The notes beneath the pieces are model-generated. The model did not search any database, was not told the DNA's origin, and saw only the letters and a program-made list of their open reading frames with translations. This document shows, piece by piece, positions 18,459-28,630 of a DNA stretch of 64,000 nt (positions are counted from its first letter, which is position 1; the number at the start of each line of letters is the position of its first letter). The stretch is from Frigoribacterium faeni (lineage in GTDB: Bacteria; Actinomycetota; Actinomycetes; Actinomycetales; Microbacteriaceae). Position numbers and translations under genes: made by a program. The stretch lies in contig NZ_JAAOYW010000001.1 of NCBI RefSeq assembly GCF_011761235.1, positions 682,781 through 746,780 on the forward strand. The letters run 5' to 3'.

Positions 18459-19012
18459 CAGGAGTCGCCGGGCCCGGCGCAGACGTGGCCCTCGGGGTCC
18501 ATCGGCGCGCCGCAGAGGGGGCAGAGCGGGCGGCCGGCGCCGACGACCTCGAGGGTGCGCGCGGCGAAGGCACGCGCGGTGCCGACGGGCAGCCGCAGCG
18601 ACATCATCTCGACGGGCTCGTCGTCGTCGGAGCCGTCGACGGGGTCGTCGCCGTCGGGGTCGACGAGCGGGTACGCCTCGACGACCACCTGCGAGGTCGA
18701 CGGGTCCCAGCCGAGGCTGAGGGCGCCGACGCGGAACTCGGCCTCGACGGGCTGGTCGAGCGGGGCGTCGTCGACGAGCTCGACCGGGGTCGTCTCGGGC
18801 ACGCTGGCGGGGTTGCCGTCGACGCTGCGCACCTCGTCGAGGATCTCGTCGATCTTGCGGGCGAGCACGGCGGACTGTTCTTTCTCGAGGGCGACGCTGA
18901 CGACCCGACGGCCGTCTCGGGCCTGCAGGTAGAAGGTGCGTGCTCCCGGGCGGCCGACGGTGCCGACGACGACGCGGTCGGGCCAGTCGAACCCGTGGAC
19001 GATGGTGGCCAT
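18455..19012 (-). CDS. DUF3090 family protein
   Basis: A 185-residue actinobacterial protein of unknown function. It opens with the family signature (VHGFDWPDRVVVGTVGRPG), has a central beta-rich region, and ends with a likely zinc knuckle CPLCGAPMDPEGHVC. It is the middle gene of the phosphatase / DUF3090 / SCO1664 trio. The ATG has no Shine-Dalgarno, but TAGGAT lies 6 bp upstream. A role shared with its two neighbours is inferred from conservation of the trio only. Confidence 0.88.
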   Translation of the reverse strand: MATIVHGFDWPDRVVVGTVGRPGARTFYLQARDGRRVVSVALEKEQSAVLARKIDEILDEVRSVDGNPASVPETTPVELVDDAPLDQPVEAEFRVGALSLGWDPSTSQVVVEAYPLVDPDGDDPVDGSDDDEPVEMMSLRLPVGTARAFAARTLEVVGAGRPLCPLCGAPMDPEGHVCAGPGDSW

Positions 19013-19018
19013 GTCGTC

Positions 19019-19024
19019 ATCCTA
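19019..19024 (-). promoter_or_regulatory. -10 hexamer TAGGAT for DUF3090 / SCO1664-like genes
   Basis: TAGGAT is exactly 6 bp before the ATG at 19012 on the minus strand, so the trio may have an internal leaderless promoter. Confidence 0.5.
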
Positions 19025-19057
19025 CGAGCGGCGGGGGCAGGTGTCCGGGGGCGCCTC

Positions 19058-19750
19058 TCAGGCGGTGCCCGCGCCTCCCCCGACGGCGGCGTCGGCGACC
19101 GGTGCGGAGCCGCGGAGCCAGCTGAGGTCGCCTCCGTCGGTGTTGGTGGCGAGCACGTCGGTGCGGTGCGTGCCGTAGCGGACGATCGACACGGAGGCCG
19201 GCCCGACGGAGATGCGCTGGAACAGGTCGAGGTGCACGCCGAGGGCGTCGGCGAGCACCGACTTGACGACGTCGCCGTGGCTGACGGCGAGCCAGACGGC
19301 GCCGGCCCCGTGCTCGCGCTCGACGGCGGCGTCGTGGGCTCGGATCGCGCTGACGGCACGGTGCTGCATGCCCGACATGGTCTCGCCTCCGGGGAACGTC
19401 ACGGCGCTGGGCTGCCGCTGGACGACCTGCCAGAGGTCCTCGCCGGAGAGCTCGGAGAGCGGGCGGCCCTGCCAGTCGCCGTAGTCGCACTCGGTGATGG
19501 CGTCGTCGACGACGACGTCGAACGCGGCGTCGGCCGCCTGCTGGGCGACGATCGCCTCGGTGGTCTCCCGGCACCGCTCGAGCGGCGAGGTGACGACGCG
19601 GGCGAACGGAACGACGGCCAGCCGGGCTCCGGTCGCGGCGGCCTGGCCGCGGCCCACCTCGTCGAGCAGCACCCCGGGCGTGCGCCCTGCCAGCACCCCG
19701 GTCGCGTTCGCGGTCGTCCGTCCGTGCCTGACCAGCACCACCGTACCCAT
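19058..19750 (-). CDS. Histidine phosphatase superfamily (MSMEG_4193-type phosphomutase)
   Basis: A 230-residue protein of the phosphoglycerate-mutase-like phosphatase superfamily. The phospho-acceptor motif is LVRHGRT with His9; a second arginine is in SPLERCRET and the proton-donor region is CDYGDWQGRPL. A second catalytic His lies in AVSHGDVVKS. It is probably a small-molecule phosphatase; the substrate is unknown. ATG start has TAGGGT 6 bp upstream. It leads the trio with the DUF3090 and SCO1664-like genes. Confidence 0.88.
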   Translation of the reverse strand: MGTVVLVRHGRTTANATGVLAGRTPGVLLDEVGRGQAAATGARLAVVPFARVVTSPLERCRETTEAIVAQQAADAAFDVVVDDAITECDYGDWQGRPLSELSGEDLWQVVQRQPSAVTFPGGETMSGMQHRAVSAIRAHDAAVEREHGAGAVWLAVSHGDVVKSVLADALGVHLDLFQRISVGPASVSIVRYGTHRTDVLATNTDGGDLSWLRGSAPVADAAVGGGAGTA

Positions 19751-19756
19751 GCGCCC

Positions 19757-19762
19757 ACCCTA
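19757..19762 (-). promoter_or_regulatory. -10 hexamer TAGGGT, leaderless start
   Basis: TAGGGT is 6 bp before the ATG at 19750 on the minus strand. The tandem repeats that follow would cover the -35 region. Confidence 0.5.
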
Positions 19763-19786
19763 AGCCCCGCCCCCCAGCACCCCTCA

Positions 19787-19954
19787 TCGCCGAAGGGGCC
19801 AGCGAACCGCCGCCCCACCGGGGCCAGCGAAGCGCCGCCCCCACCGGGCCAGCGAAGCGTCGCCCGACCGGGCCAGCGAAGCGTCGCCCCCACCGTCGCC
19901 GAAGGGGGCCAGCGAAGCGTCGCCCGACCGGGCCAGCGAAGCGTCGCCCCCACG
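19787..19954. repeat. Tandem repeat, six copies of a 24-25 bp unit
   Basis: Copies of GGGCCAGCGAAGCGTCGCCC, or close variants, start at 19796, 19821, 19846, 19870, 19906 and 19930. Two copies are preceded by TCGCCGAAGG, giving a higher-order arrangement of two blocks. The first two copies are the most diverged. The block lies upstream of the phosphatase gene and downstream of tRNA-Lys, with no credible gene in it. Confidence 0.85.
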
Positions 19955-20035
19955 AGCGACCAGCACCTGGCGGGCCCGCACCCCAGCCCCGAACGACGAG
20001 AGCCGCACGTCGCCGGAGGCGACGAACGGCTCGAA

Positions 20036-20089
20036 GAACGAATCCCCCGCGAAGAAGCGAAGCTTCGAGCACGGGGGATGAATTCGTTC
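20036..20089 (-). terminator. Large hairpin directly after tRNA-Lys
   Basis: GAACGAA plus TCCCCCG pair with CGGGGGA and TTCGTTC, with a four-base bulge. The loop holds a further perfect palindrome CGAAGCTTCG. It begins 1 bp beyond the tRNA 3' end and so probably serves tRNA termination or 3' processing. No U-tract is present. Confidence 0.55.
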
Positions 20090-20090
20090 G

Positions 20091-20163
<73 letters not shown>

Positions 20164-20259
20164 GCGCTGCGGGCGGTGCCGCAACGAGGAATGACTCTAG
20201 CATGAGATCCGACCCCCTGAGAACCACCGGCCGCCTGTGCGCGGCGAGATCGGAGCACC

Positions 20260-20730
20260 ATGTCCACGAAGCTCGAGAAGGGCGCCGCGGCGCCTGCGTT
20301 CACCCTCGACGACGAGTCGGGCAGCCCGGTGTCGTTGTCGGACTTCGCGGGCCGCAGGGTGATCGTGTACTTCTACCCGGCGGCGTCGACGCCGGGCTGC
20401 ACGACGCAGGCGTGCGACTTCCGGGACAACATCAACTCGTTGGCGTCGTCGGGCTACCAGGTGCTGGGGGTGTCGAAGGACGCCCCGGAGGCGCTGCGCC
20501 GGTTCAAGGACGAGCAGGGCCTGAACTTCCCGCTGCTGTCCGACCCTGAGCTGACGGTGCACGAGGCGTACGGCGCCTGGGGCGAGAAGAACAACTACGG
20601 GCGGGTCGTGACGGGGACGATCCGTTCGACGTTCGTGCTCGACGAGTCGGGTGCGGTCGAGCTGCCGCTGTACAACGTCAAGGCGACGGGCCACGTGGCC
20701 TCGCTGCGGAAGAAGCTGGGCCTGGACTGA
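20260..20730 (+). CDS. bcp: Thioredoxin-dependent peroxiredoxin, Bcp/PrxQ type
   Basis: Reduces hydrogen peroxide and organic hydroperoxides in the cytosol using thioredoxin. The 156-residue protein has the AhpC/TSA fold with STPGCTTQACDF: peroxidatic Cys47 and resolving Cys52, five residues apart as in PrxQ. ATG start follows CGGAGCACC. A TAGCAT at about 20197-20202 may be the promoter. A shared hairpin terminator follows. Confidence 0.95.
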   Translation: MSTKLEKGAAAPAFTLDDESGSPVSLSDFAGRRVIVYFYPAASTPGCTTQACDFRDNINSLASSGYQVLGVSKDAPEALRRFKDEQGLNFPLLSDPELTVHEAYGAWGEKNNYGRVVTGTIRSTFVLDESGAVELPLYNVKATGHVASLRKKLGLD

Positions 20731-20741
20731 CCCGGCGGGTG

Positions 20742-20784
20742 GACGCCCCGCCCTGCCTCGTCAGTAGGTGCGGGGCGGGGCGTC
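20742..20784. terminator. Bidirectional hairpin terminator, 12-bp perfect stem
   Basis: GACGCCCCGCCC (20742-20753) pairs perfectly with 20773-20784 between the convergent bcp and membrane-protein genes; the loop contains the stop codon of the latter. Confidence 0.7.
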
Positions 20785-21219
20785 GTCGCGGGCCGAGGTG
20801 ACGGCGACGACGCTCGGGACGAGCAGCAGGACGACGACGAGCACGGCGGGCACGATGAGCCAGAGGCCGACGGACGGGTTGGCGAAGGTGCCCTGGAGGC
20901 TGCCGACGCCGACCGCGATCTGCAGCACCTGCCAGACGATCGCGGCGCCCCGGATCCAGCCGCGGCCGCGCAGCGCGCCGACGACGATGGCCCCGAGCCA
21001 CACGGTCGCGATGAGCGTGAGGACGAGGATCGCGGCGGCCGAGGCGTAGGAGTCGGGACGGACCGTGAGGATCTCGACGAGCAGGTAGGCCGTGGCCACG
21101 GCGAGCAGCGTCGCCTCGGCGGCGAGCAGCAGGACGAGCAGCCAGTACAGGGCGGGCCGACGCCCGGAGGCAGACCGATCGGTCGCCGCCACGGGGGGCT
21201 CTCCGTGCTGTCCGGTCAC
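20761..21219 (-). CDS. Four-helix membrane protein of unknown function
   Basis: A 152-residue protein with about 20 polar N-terminal residues and four membrane helices (roughly 24-51, 59-84, 90-108, 117-140). It has no catalytic motif that I recognise. GTG start is chosen for the upstream AGAGAGG; the frame is open further upstream but without a matching site. CATACT at 21257-21262 on the minus strand could be the -10. It is divergent from whiB1 across an AT-richer spacer. Confidence 0.75.
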   Translation of the reverse strand: MTGQHGEPPVAATDRSASGRRPALYWLLVLLLAAEATLLAVATAYLLVEILTVRPDSYASAAAILVLTLIATVWLGAIVVGALRGRGWIRGAAIVWQVLQIAVGVGSLQGTFANPSVGLWLIVPAVLVVVLLLVPSVVAVTSARDDAPPRTY

Positions 21220-21402
21220 GCTCGATCCTCTCTGGGAATCCTTGATCTGGCGGTTCCAGTATGCGACCATATTCGAGGTCGAAGTGACGCGTACGTCGTG
21301 GTGCGCGCCTCCCAATGATTCGAAGTCTTCTGGCTTTCTTCCCCCCATCCGGAACCTGGCGCTTCGCTGTGCCCGGTTCAGCATCCTAAGGAGTACCCAT
21401 CG

Positions 21403-21651
21403 ATGGATTGGCGTGACAAAGCCGCCTGCCTGACCGCTGACCCGGAGCTGTTCTTCCCTGTCGGCAACACGGGCCCCGCTGTCGACCAGATCGACAAGGC
21501 CAAGACCGTCTGCGGTCGGTGCACGGTGACCGAGACCTGCCTGCAGTACGCCCTCGAGACCAGCCAGGACTCGGGCGTGTGGGGCGGCCTCAGCGAGGAC
21601 GAGCGCCGCGCGCTCAAGCGCCGCGCCGCTCGCGCTCGTCGCGCCAGCTAG
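21403..21651 (+). CDS. whiB1: WhiB family redox-sensing transcription factor, WhiB1/WblE type
   Basis: Small Fe-S transcription factor that responds to O2/NO and, in mycobacteria, binds the primary sigma factor. The 82-residue protein has the four cluster ligands Cys9, Cys37, Cys40 and Cys46 (CGRCTVTETC), the turn GVWGG and a basic C-terminal tail (RRALKRRAARARR) for DNA binding. The short N-terminus and DPELFFPVGNTGPA are typical of WhiB1/WblE. ATG follows AAGGAG. The roughly 180-bp upstream spacer is AT-richer than its surroundings and may hold a long leader. It is convergent to pdtaS, as I recall for Rv3219-Rv3220c. Confidence 0.96.
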   Translation: MDWRDKAACLTADPELFFPVGNTGPAVDQIDKAKTVCGRCTVTETCLQYALETSQDSGVWGGLSEDERRALKRRAARARRAS

Positions 21652-21668
21652 GCGTCACCAGGACCTCT

Positions 21669-21705
21669 CGACGAGGCCGGTCTCCTTCGGGAGCCGGCCT
21701 CGTCG
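21669..21705. terminator. Hairpin terminator after whiB1
   Basis: CGACGAGGCCGG and its complement enclose a TCTCC-TTCG-GGAG top. It lies 18 bp after the whiB1 stop and faces the convergent kinase gene. A CGTT follows but no U-run. Confidence 0.7.
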
Positions 21706-21774
21706 TCGTTCAGGCGACCGACGCGTCGGCCGCCCCTGCCCGGCCACCGCCCCCGCCGGTGGCCACCGCAGCGA

Positions 21775-23268
21775 TCAGGCCTGGGTGAGCCAGCGGAACG
21801 GGATCTCGATGGTGACCTCGGTGCCGTTGCCGACCAGGGTGTGCCAGTCGATGGTGCCGCCGAGCTCGCCCTGGATGAGGGTGCGGACGATCTGGGTGCC
21901 GAGCCCCGAGCCGACCTTGCCCTCGGGCAGCCCGACGCCGTCGTCGCGCACCTTGACGGTGAGCTGCTCGTCGTCGCGCTCGGCCGAGATCTCGACCACG
22001 CCGTCGCGGCCGTCGAGCCCGTGCTCGACGGCGTTGGTCACCAGCTCGGTGAGCGCGAGGGCGAGCGGGGTGGCGTACTCGCTCGGCAGCGCGCCGAAGC
22101 TGCCGGTCATCGTCGGGCGGACGGTGGTCGCGTGGCTCGACGCGACCTCGGTGATGAGCATGAGCACCCGGTCGAAGACGGTGTCGAAGTCGACGTTCTG
22201 GCTGAGGCCCTCGGAGAGGGTGTCGTGCACGACCGCGATCGAGGCCACACGGCGCATGGCCTGGGTCAGCGCCTCGCGGGCGACGTCGGTGTGGGTGCGT
22301 CGCGCCTGGATGCGCAGCAGGGAGGCGACCGTCTGCAGGTTGTTCTTGACCCGGTGGTGGATCTCGCGGATCGTCGCGTCCTTCGTGATGAGCTCGCGCT
22401 CCTGGTGCCGGAGCTCGGTGACGTCGCGGCAGAGCACGACGGCCCCGACGCGCTCGCCCCGGTCGCGCAGGGGGATGGCGCGGAGGGAGACGGTCACGCC
22501 GCGCGCCTCGATGTCGGTGCGCCAGGGCGCGCGGCCCGTGACGACGAGCGGGAGGGACTCGTCGATGACGAGCTTGCCCTGCAGGAGGCCGGTGGTGACC
22601 TCGGCCAGCGACTCGCCCTCGAGCTCGCCGGCGAAGCCCATGCGGTTGAACGCCGAGAGGCCGTTCGGGCTGGCGAAGGTGACCGTGCCGTCGACGTCGA
22701 GCCTCAGCAGGCCGTCGGAGGCGCGCGGGGCCCCACGCCGGGGCCCGGTCGGGGCCCCGAGGTCGGGGAAGTCGCCCGCGGCGATCATCGAGAACAGGTC
22801 GTTGCTGCACTGGTTGAAGGTGAGTTCTTGGCGGCTGGGCGTGCGCGCCTCGCTGAGGTTCGTGTGCCGCGTGATGACGGCGATCGGCGACGCGGTGACG
22901 TCGGGGCTGTTGGCCCCGAGGCGACGGAGCACCGGGACGGCCCGGACGCGCGTCGGGGTCTCTTCGTACCAGTCGGGCGCCGCGGAGTCGACGATGCGCG
23001 TCGTCTCGAAGGCCTGCTGGATCTGCGAGCGCCACTCGGCGCGCACCTCCTGGCCGACGAAGTCGCGGTAGAAGAGGGTGGCCGAGCTGGACGGGCGCGC
23101 GTGCGCGACGGCCACGTAGCTGCCCGAGTCGGTCGGGACCCAGAGGACCATGTCGGCGAAGGCGAGGTCGGCGAGGAGCTGCCAGTCTCCGACGAGGAGG
23201 TGGAGCCACTCGACGTCCGCCTCGCTGGAGCGGCCCTGGGCGAGAACGAGATCACTGAGCGTCGACAC
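21775..23268 (-). CDS. pdtaS: Sensor histidine kinase, PdtaS-like
   Basis: Cytosolic HWE/HisKA_2-type histidine kinase, 497 residues. The N-terminal half holds a GAF-type sensor (1-155) and a PAS-type domain (185-290, ending VVLCRDVTELRHQ). The phosphorylation helix is EIHHRVKNNLQTVASLL at 302-318, and the ATPase domain has LTELVTNAVEHGLDG and DDGVGLPEG. In M. tuberculosis PdtaS signals to the antiterminator PdtaR; no such receiver is encoded next to it here. No membrane segment is seen. GTG start has TAGACT 6 bp upstream. Confidence 0.92.
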   Translation of the reverse strand: MSTLSDLVLAQGRSSEADVEWLHLLVGDWQLLADLAFADMVLWVPTDSGSYVAVAHARPSSSATLFYRDFVGQEVRAEWRSQIQQAFETTRIVDSAAPDWYEETPTRVRAVPVLRRLGANSPDVTASPIAVITRHTNLSEARTPSRQELTFNQCSNDLFSMIAAGDFPDLGAPTGPRRGAPRASDGLLRLDVDGTVTFASPNGLSAFNRMGFAGELEGESLAEVTTGLLQGKLVIDESLPLVVTGRAPWRTDIEARGVTVSLRAIPLRDRGERVGAVVLCRDVTELRHQERELITKDATIREIHHRVKNNLQTVASLLRIQARRTHTDVAREALTQAMRRVASIAVVHDTLSEGLSQNVDFDTVFDRVLMLITEVASSHATTVRPTMTGSFGALPSEYATPLALALTELVTNAVEHGLDGRDGVVEISAERDDEQLTVKVRDDGVGLPEGKVGSGLGTQIVRTLIQGELGGTIDWHTLVGNGTEVTIEIPFRWLTQA

Positions 23269-23274
23269 GCGCCC

Positions 23275-23280
23275 AGTCTA
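23275..23280 (-). promoter_or_regulatory. -10 hexamer TAGACT, leaderless start of pdtaS
   Basis: TAGACT is 6 bp before the GTG at 23268 on the minus strand. Confidence 0.5.
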
Positions 23281-23424
23281 GGTCGGCCCCCTGACGCCGC
23301 CGGACGACCCCCGGCGCCCTCCCCCGGGACCCGACTTGTCCACAGACCGATCAGCGACCCACAGACAAGTCTGAGCATGTCATATGTTGGATTCACCACG
23401 TTCCCTCACGGAAGTCCGAGCAGC

Positions 23425-23940
23425 ATGACTCCCTCACTCGCCCGAGCGACCCCGTCCGAGCCCCGCGACCCCGAAGGGCACGGCGCACGCCCCGCCCCGG
23501 CCGCCGACCGTCCGCGCCGCCAGCCGCAGCTCGTCCTCGTCGGTGCGCCCGTGCCCGACGACCCCGCGCCCGTCCCCCGGCCGTCGTCGCCGCCCGAGCC
23601 CGCGCTCGACCCCGCCAAGGCCGCCGAGGGCCTGGCCCGGTCGGTGCTCGAGGTCCTCGCCGGGGCACGCGACCTCCAGCAGCTCACGCGCTGGGTGTCG
23701 ACCGAGGTGCACGCCGTGCTCAGCGCCCGGGTGCAGGTGGCGACCCGCGCCCGCAACGTCGTCACCGCGAGGCCGATCCGGCCGGTGCTCCGCATCAGCA
23801 CGGTGAAGATCGCCCGCCCGGTGCCGGGCGTCGTCGAGGCGGTCGTCGTCGTCCACGGTCGCGGCCGGGCCCGTGCGGTCGCCGTGCGCCTCGAGGTCGT
23901 CGGCACGCGGTGGCAGGCGAGCGCCCTGCACATCCTCTGA
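23425..23940 (+). CDS. Rv3235 family protein
   Basis: A 171-residue actinobacterial protein. The first 65 residues are proline-rich and probably disordered; the C-terminal 100 residues carry the family domain (AARSVLEVLAG-like helix, then alternating beta strands ending GTRWQASALHIL). No catalytic motif is visible. ATG follows GGAAG at 10 bp; an in-frame ATG at 23377 is possible. It is convergent to secA, with a shared terminator; I recall Rv3235 close to secA1 in mycobacteria. Confidence 0.8.
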   Translation: MTPSLARATPSEPRDPEGHGARPAPAADRPRRQPQLVLVGAPVPDDPAPVPRPSSPPEPALDPAKAAEGLARSVLEVLAGARDLQQLTRWVSTEVHAVLSARVQVATRARNVVTARPIRPVLRISTVKIARPVPGVVEAVVVVHGRGRARAVAVRLEVVGTRWQASALHIL

Positions 23941-23974
23941 GCGGGTCGCTCGCGACGCCCGGGCCCGACACCAG

Positions 23975-24018
23975 GACGACGACGGGCCGCCCACCGAGGT
24001 GGACGGCCCGTCGTCGTC
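23975..24018. terminator. Bidirectional hairpin terminator, 14-bp outer stem
   Basis: GACGACGACGGGCC pairs with GGCCCGTCGTCGTC, with an inner CCACC/GGTGG stem. Placed between the convergent Rv3235-like and secA genes. Confidence 0.75.
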
Positions 24019-24033
24019 GTGTCGTGCTGTGCG

Positions 24034-26859
<2,826 letters not shown>

Positions 26860-26940
26860 CGGATGCTCCCTGGTTCTGGACGTGACCGCCCCCTCGCGGG
26901 ACGGGCACGGAATGGTAACAAGACTAGCGGCCGCGGCCCT

Positions 26941-26983
26941 GGGAGGAGGAGGAGGGACCGGCGTGGTCCCGCCTCCTCCTCCC
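26941..26983 (-). terminator. Long hairpin terminator after hpf
   Basis: GGGAGGAGGAGG and GGGACC pair with GGTCCC and CCTCCTCCTCCC around a GGCGT loop, with one A/G mismatch: about 18 bp of stem. It separates hpf from secA, so secA needs its own promoter. Confidence 0.75.
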
Positions 26984-27013
26984 CGGGGCACGCGGCCGCC
27001 GGGTCGTCGGGCG

Positions 27014-27715
27014 TCAGCCCGCGAAGCCCGCCCTCAGCGCGGTCGCCGCCTCCTGCAGCTCGGGCGCGCTCTGGTCGAGGCCGATGACGCCGTAGTCCCA
27101 GCCCTTCCGGCGGTAGACGACGCTCGGGCGGTCCGTCTCCGAGTCGATGAAGAGGTAGAAGTCGTGGCCGACGAGCTCCATGTAGTAGAGCGCGTCGTCG
27201 ACGGTCATCGGCGTCGACGCGAACACCTTCTTGCGGATGACGACGGGCGTGTAGACCTCGTCCTCCTCGTCGGCCGTCGCGTCCTGCACCGTGGGGACGC
27301 TGCCCGTGCGGACCGCGTCGAGGGTCTCGGCGGCGGCCGGGACGACCCCGAGCGCGCTGAAGTCGGCGCTCGACGCCTCGTGCAGCGACGTCGGCCGGTG
27401 CTGGCCGCGGTGCACCTTCTTGCGGTCCTTCGCCCGGCGTATCCGCTCGAGCAGCCGCGCGACGGCGAGGTCGAAGGCGACGTACTTGTCGCCTCCGGTC
27501 GACTCCGCGCGCACGAGCGGGCCGGGGCCGATGAGGGTGAGCTCGACGCGGTCGTCGCCGGCCTGCCCGCTGGCCTTCTCGTTGTGGCGCGAGACCTTGA
27601 CCTCGAGCGCCAGCGCCTTGGTGGCGAGCTGCGCCACCTTGTCGGCCTTGTCAGTGGCGTAGTCGCGGAAACGATCGGTGATGCCGACGTTTCGACCCGT
27701 GACGGAAATTTCCAT
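27014..27715 (-). CDS. hpf: Long-form ribosome hibernation-promoting factor
   Basis: Binds 30S subunits in stationary phase or stress and drives 70S/100S hibernation. The 233-residue product has the N-terminal S30AE fold ([19 protein letters not shown]) and a C-terminal dimerisation domain ([35 protein letters not shown]), so it is the long type. A Glu/Asp-rich linker joins them. ATG follows GGAGGTCGTC. A 7-bp stem CCGCCTG/CAGGCGG (27742-27760) lies upstream of the ribosome site and may form in the leader. Confidence 0.95.
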   Translation of the reverse strand: MEISVTGRNVGITDRFRDYATDKADKVAQLATKALALEVKVSRHNEKASGQAGDDRVELTLIGPGPLVRAESTGGDKYVAFDLAVARLLERIRRAKDRKKVHRGQHRPTSLHEASSADFSALGVVPAAAETLDAVRTGSVPTVQDATADEEDEVYTPVVIRKKVFASTPMTVDDALYYMELVGHDFYLFIDSETDRPSVVYRRKGWDYGVIGLDQSAPELQEAATALRAGFAG

Positions 27716-27810
27716 GACGACCTCCTATGGCTATCGACGTGCCGCCTGTCAGCCAGGCGGATGTCCGTTCACGCCTTTCGCCCCACCGTAGCCAGGTCGA
27801 CACCCCCGTG

Positions 27811-28518
27811 TCACGTCCCGTCCACCCGCGCGTCGCCGTCCCGGGCGTCCGCGGCGGCGCCCCGGGAGGCCAGCGGCGTGGCCGCCAGGCAGACCGCGGC
27901 GACGACGACCGCGCCCGCCTCCTCGAGGGCCCGACGCGCCTCCTGCACCGTGCTGCCGGTGGTGAGGACGTCGTCGAGCACGACCACCCGGCGCCCCGCG
28001 AGCTCGCCCCGCGCGCGCATGCTGCCGTCACGGGACCGGGCGCGCTGGGCCCGGTCGAGGTGCTTCTGCGTCGGGGACCGGCCTGGCCGGACGGACAGCG
28101 CCCCGGTCGAGACCGCGACGCCCGCGGTCCGGGCCAGGACGGTCACCGGGTCCCAGCCGCGCCGGCGTCGGCCCGCGGGCGACGGCGGCACGGCCACGAG
28201 GGCCGTCGGCGGGGCGTCCCGGGGCAGCGCGACGTCGACGGCGGCCCGGAGGGCGGGCCCGAGGGCCGCGGCGAGCCGCAGGCGGCCCCGCTGCTTGTAG
28301 GCCAGCACGACCTCGCGCACCTCGAACTCGTAGCGGAGCGCCGTGACGACCGGCAGCCCCGCCTGGACGGTCTCGACCGGTCGGGGGCGCAGGAGGCGGC
28401 GGCAGCGGTCGCAGAGCTCGCGGTCGGGCTCGCCGCAGCCCGCGCAGTCGACGGGCGAGAGCACGGCGAGCGCCTCGCGCAGCGCGCGGGCGAACGACGG
28501 AGGGCAGGAGGCGGTCAC
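27811..28518 (-). CDS. ComF family phosphoribosyltransferase-like protein
   Basis: A 235-residue protein with the double-zinc-ribbon start of ComF proteins (Cys25, Cys28, Cys36, Cys39) and a PRTase-type PRPP loop VVVLDDVLTTGSTVQEA. ComF proteins assist DNA uptake in competent bacteria; in actinobacteria their role is unproven. GTG start without a clear Shine-Dalgarno. It lies between hpf and lpqB, the position I recall for Rv3242c. Confidence 0.87.
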   Translation of the reverse strand: MTASCPPSFARALREALAVLSPVDCAGCGEPDRELCDRCRRLLRPRPVETVQAGLPVVTALRYEFEVREVVLAYKQRGRLRLAAALGPALRAAVDVALPRDAPPTALVAVPPSPAGRRRRGWDPVTVLARTAGVAVSTGALSVRPGRSPTQKHLDRAQRARSRDGSMRARGELAGRRVVVLDDVLTTGSTVQEARRALEEAGAVVVAAVCLAATPLASRGAAADARDGDARVDGT

Positions 28519-28630
28519 GGCCCCAGCGTGCGTGCCCGTCCCCGGGGCGGCACCGCCGGGGCACAGCGGTGGGGACGAGTCCGGCCCGTGACCGCCCGGG
28601 GAGGGACGACGACGGCCCGCCGCTCCCCGC

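Noticed and set aside
19787-19954. Possible CRISPR array
   Set aside because: Units directly abut each other with almost no unique spacers, and no cas genes are present.
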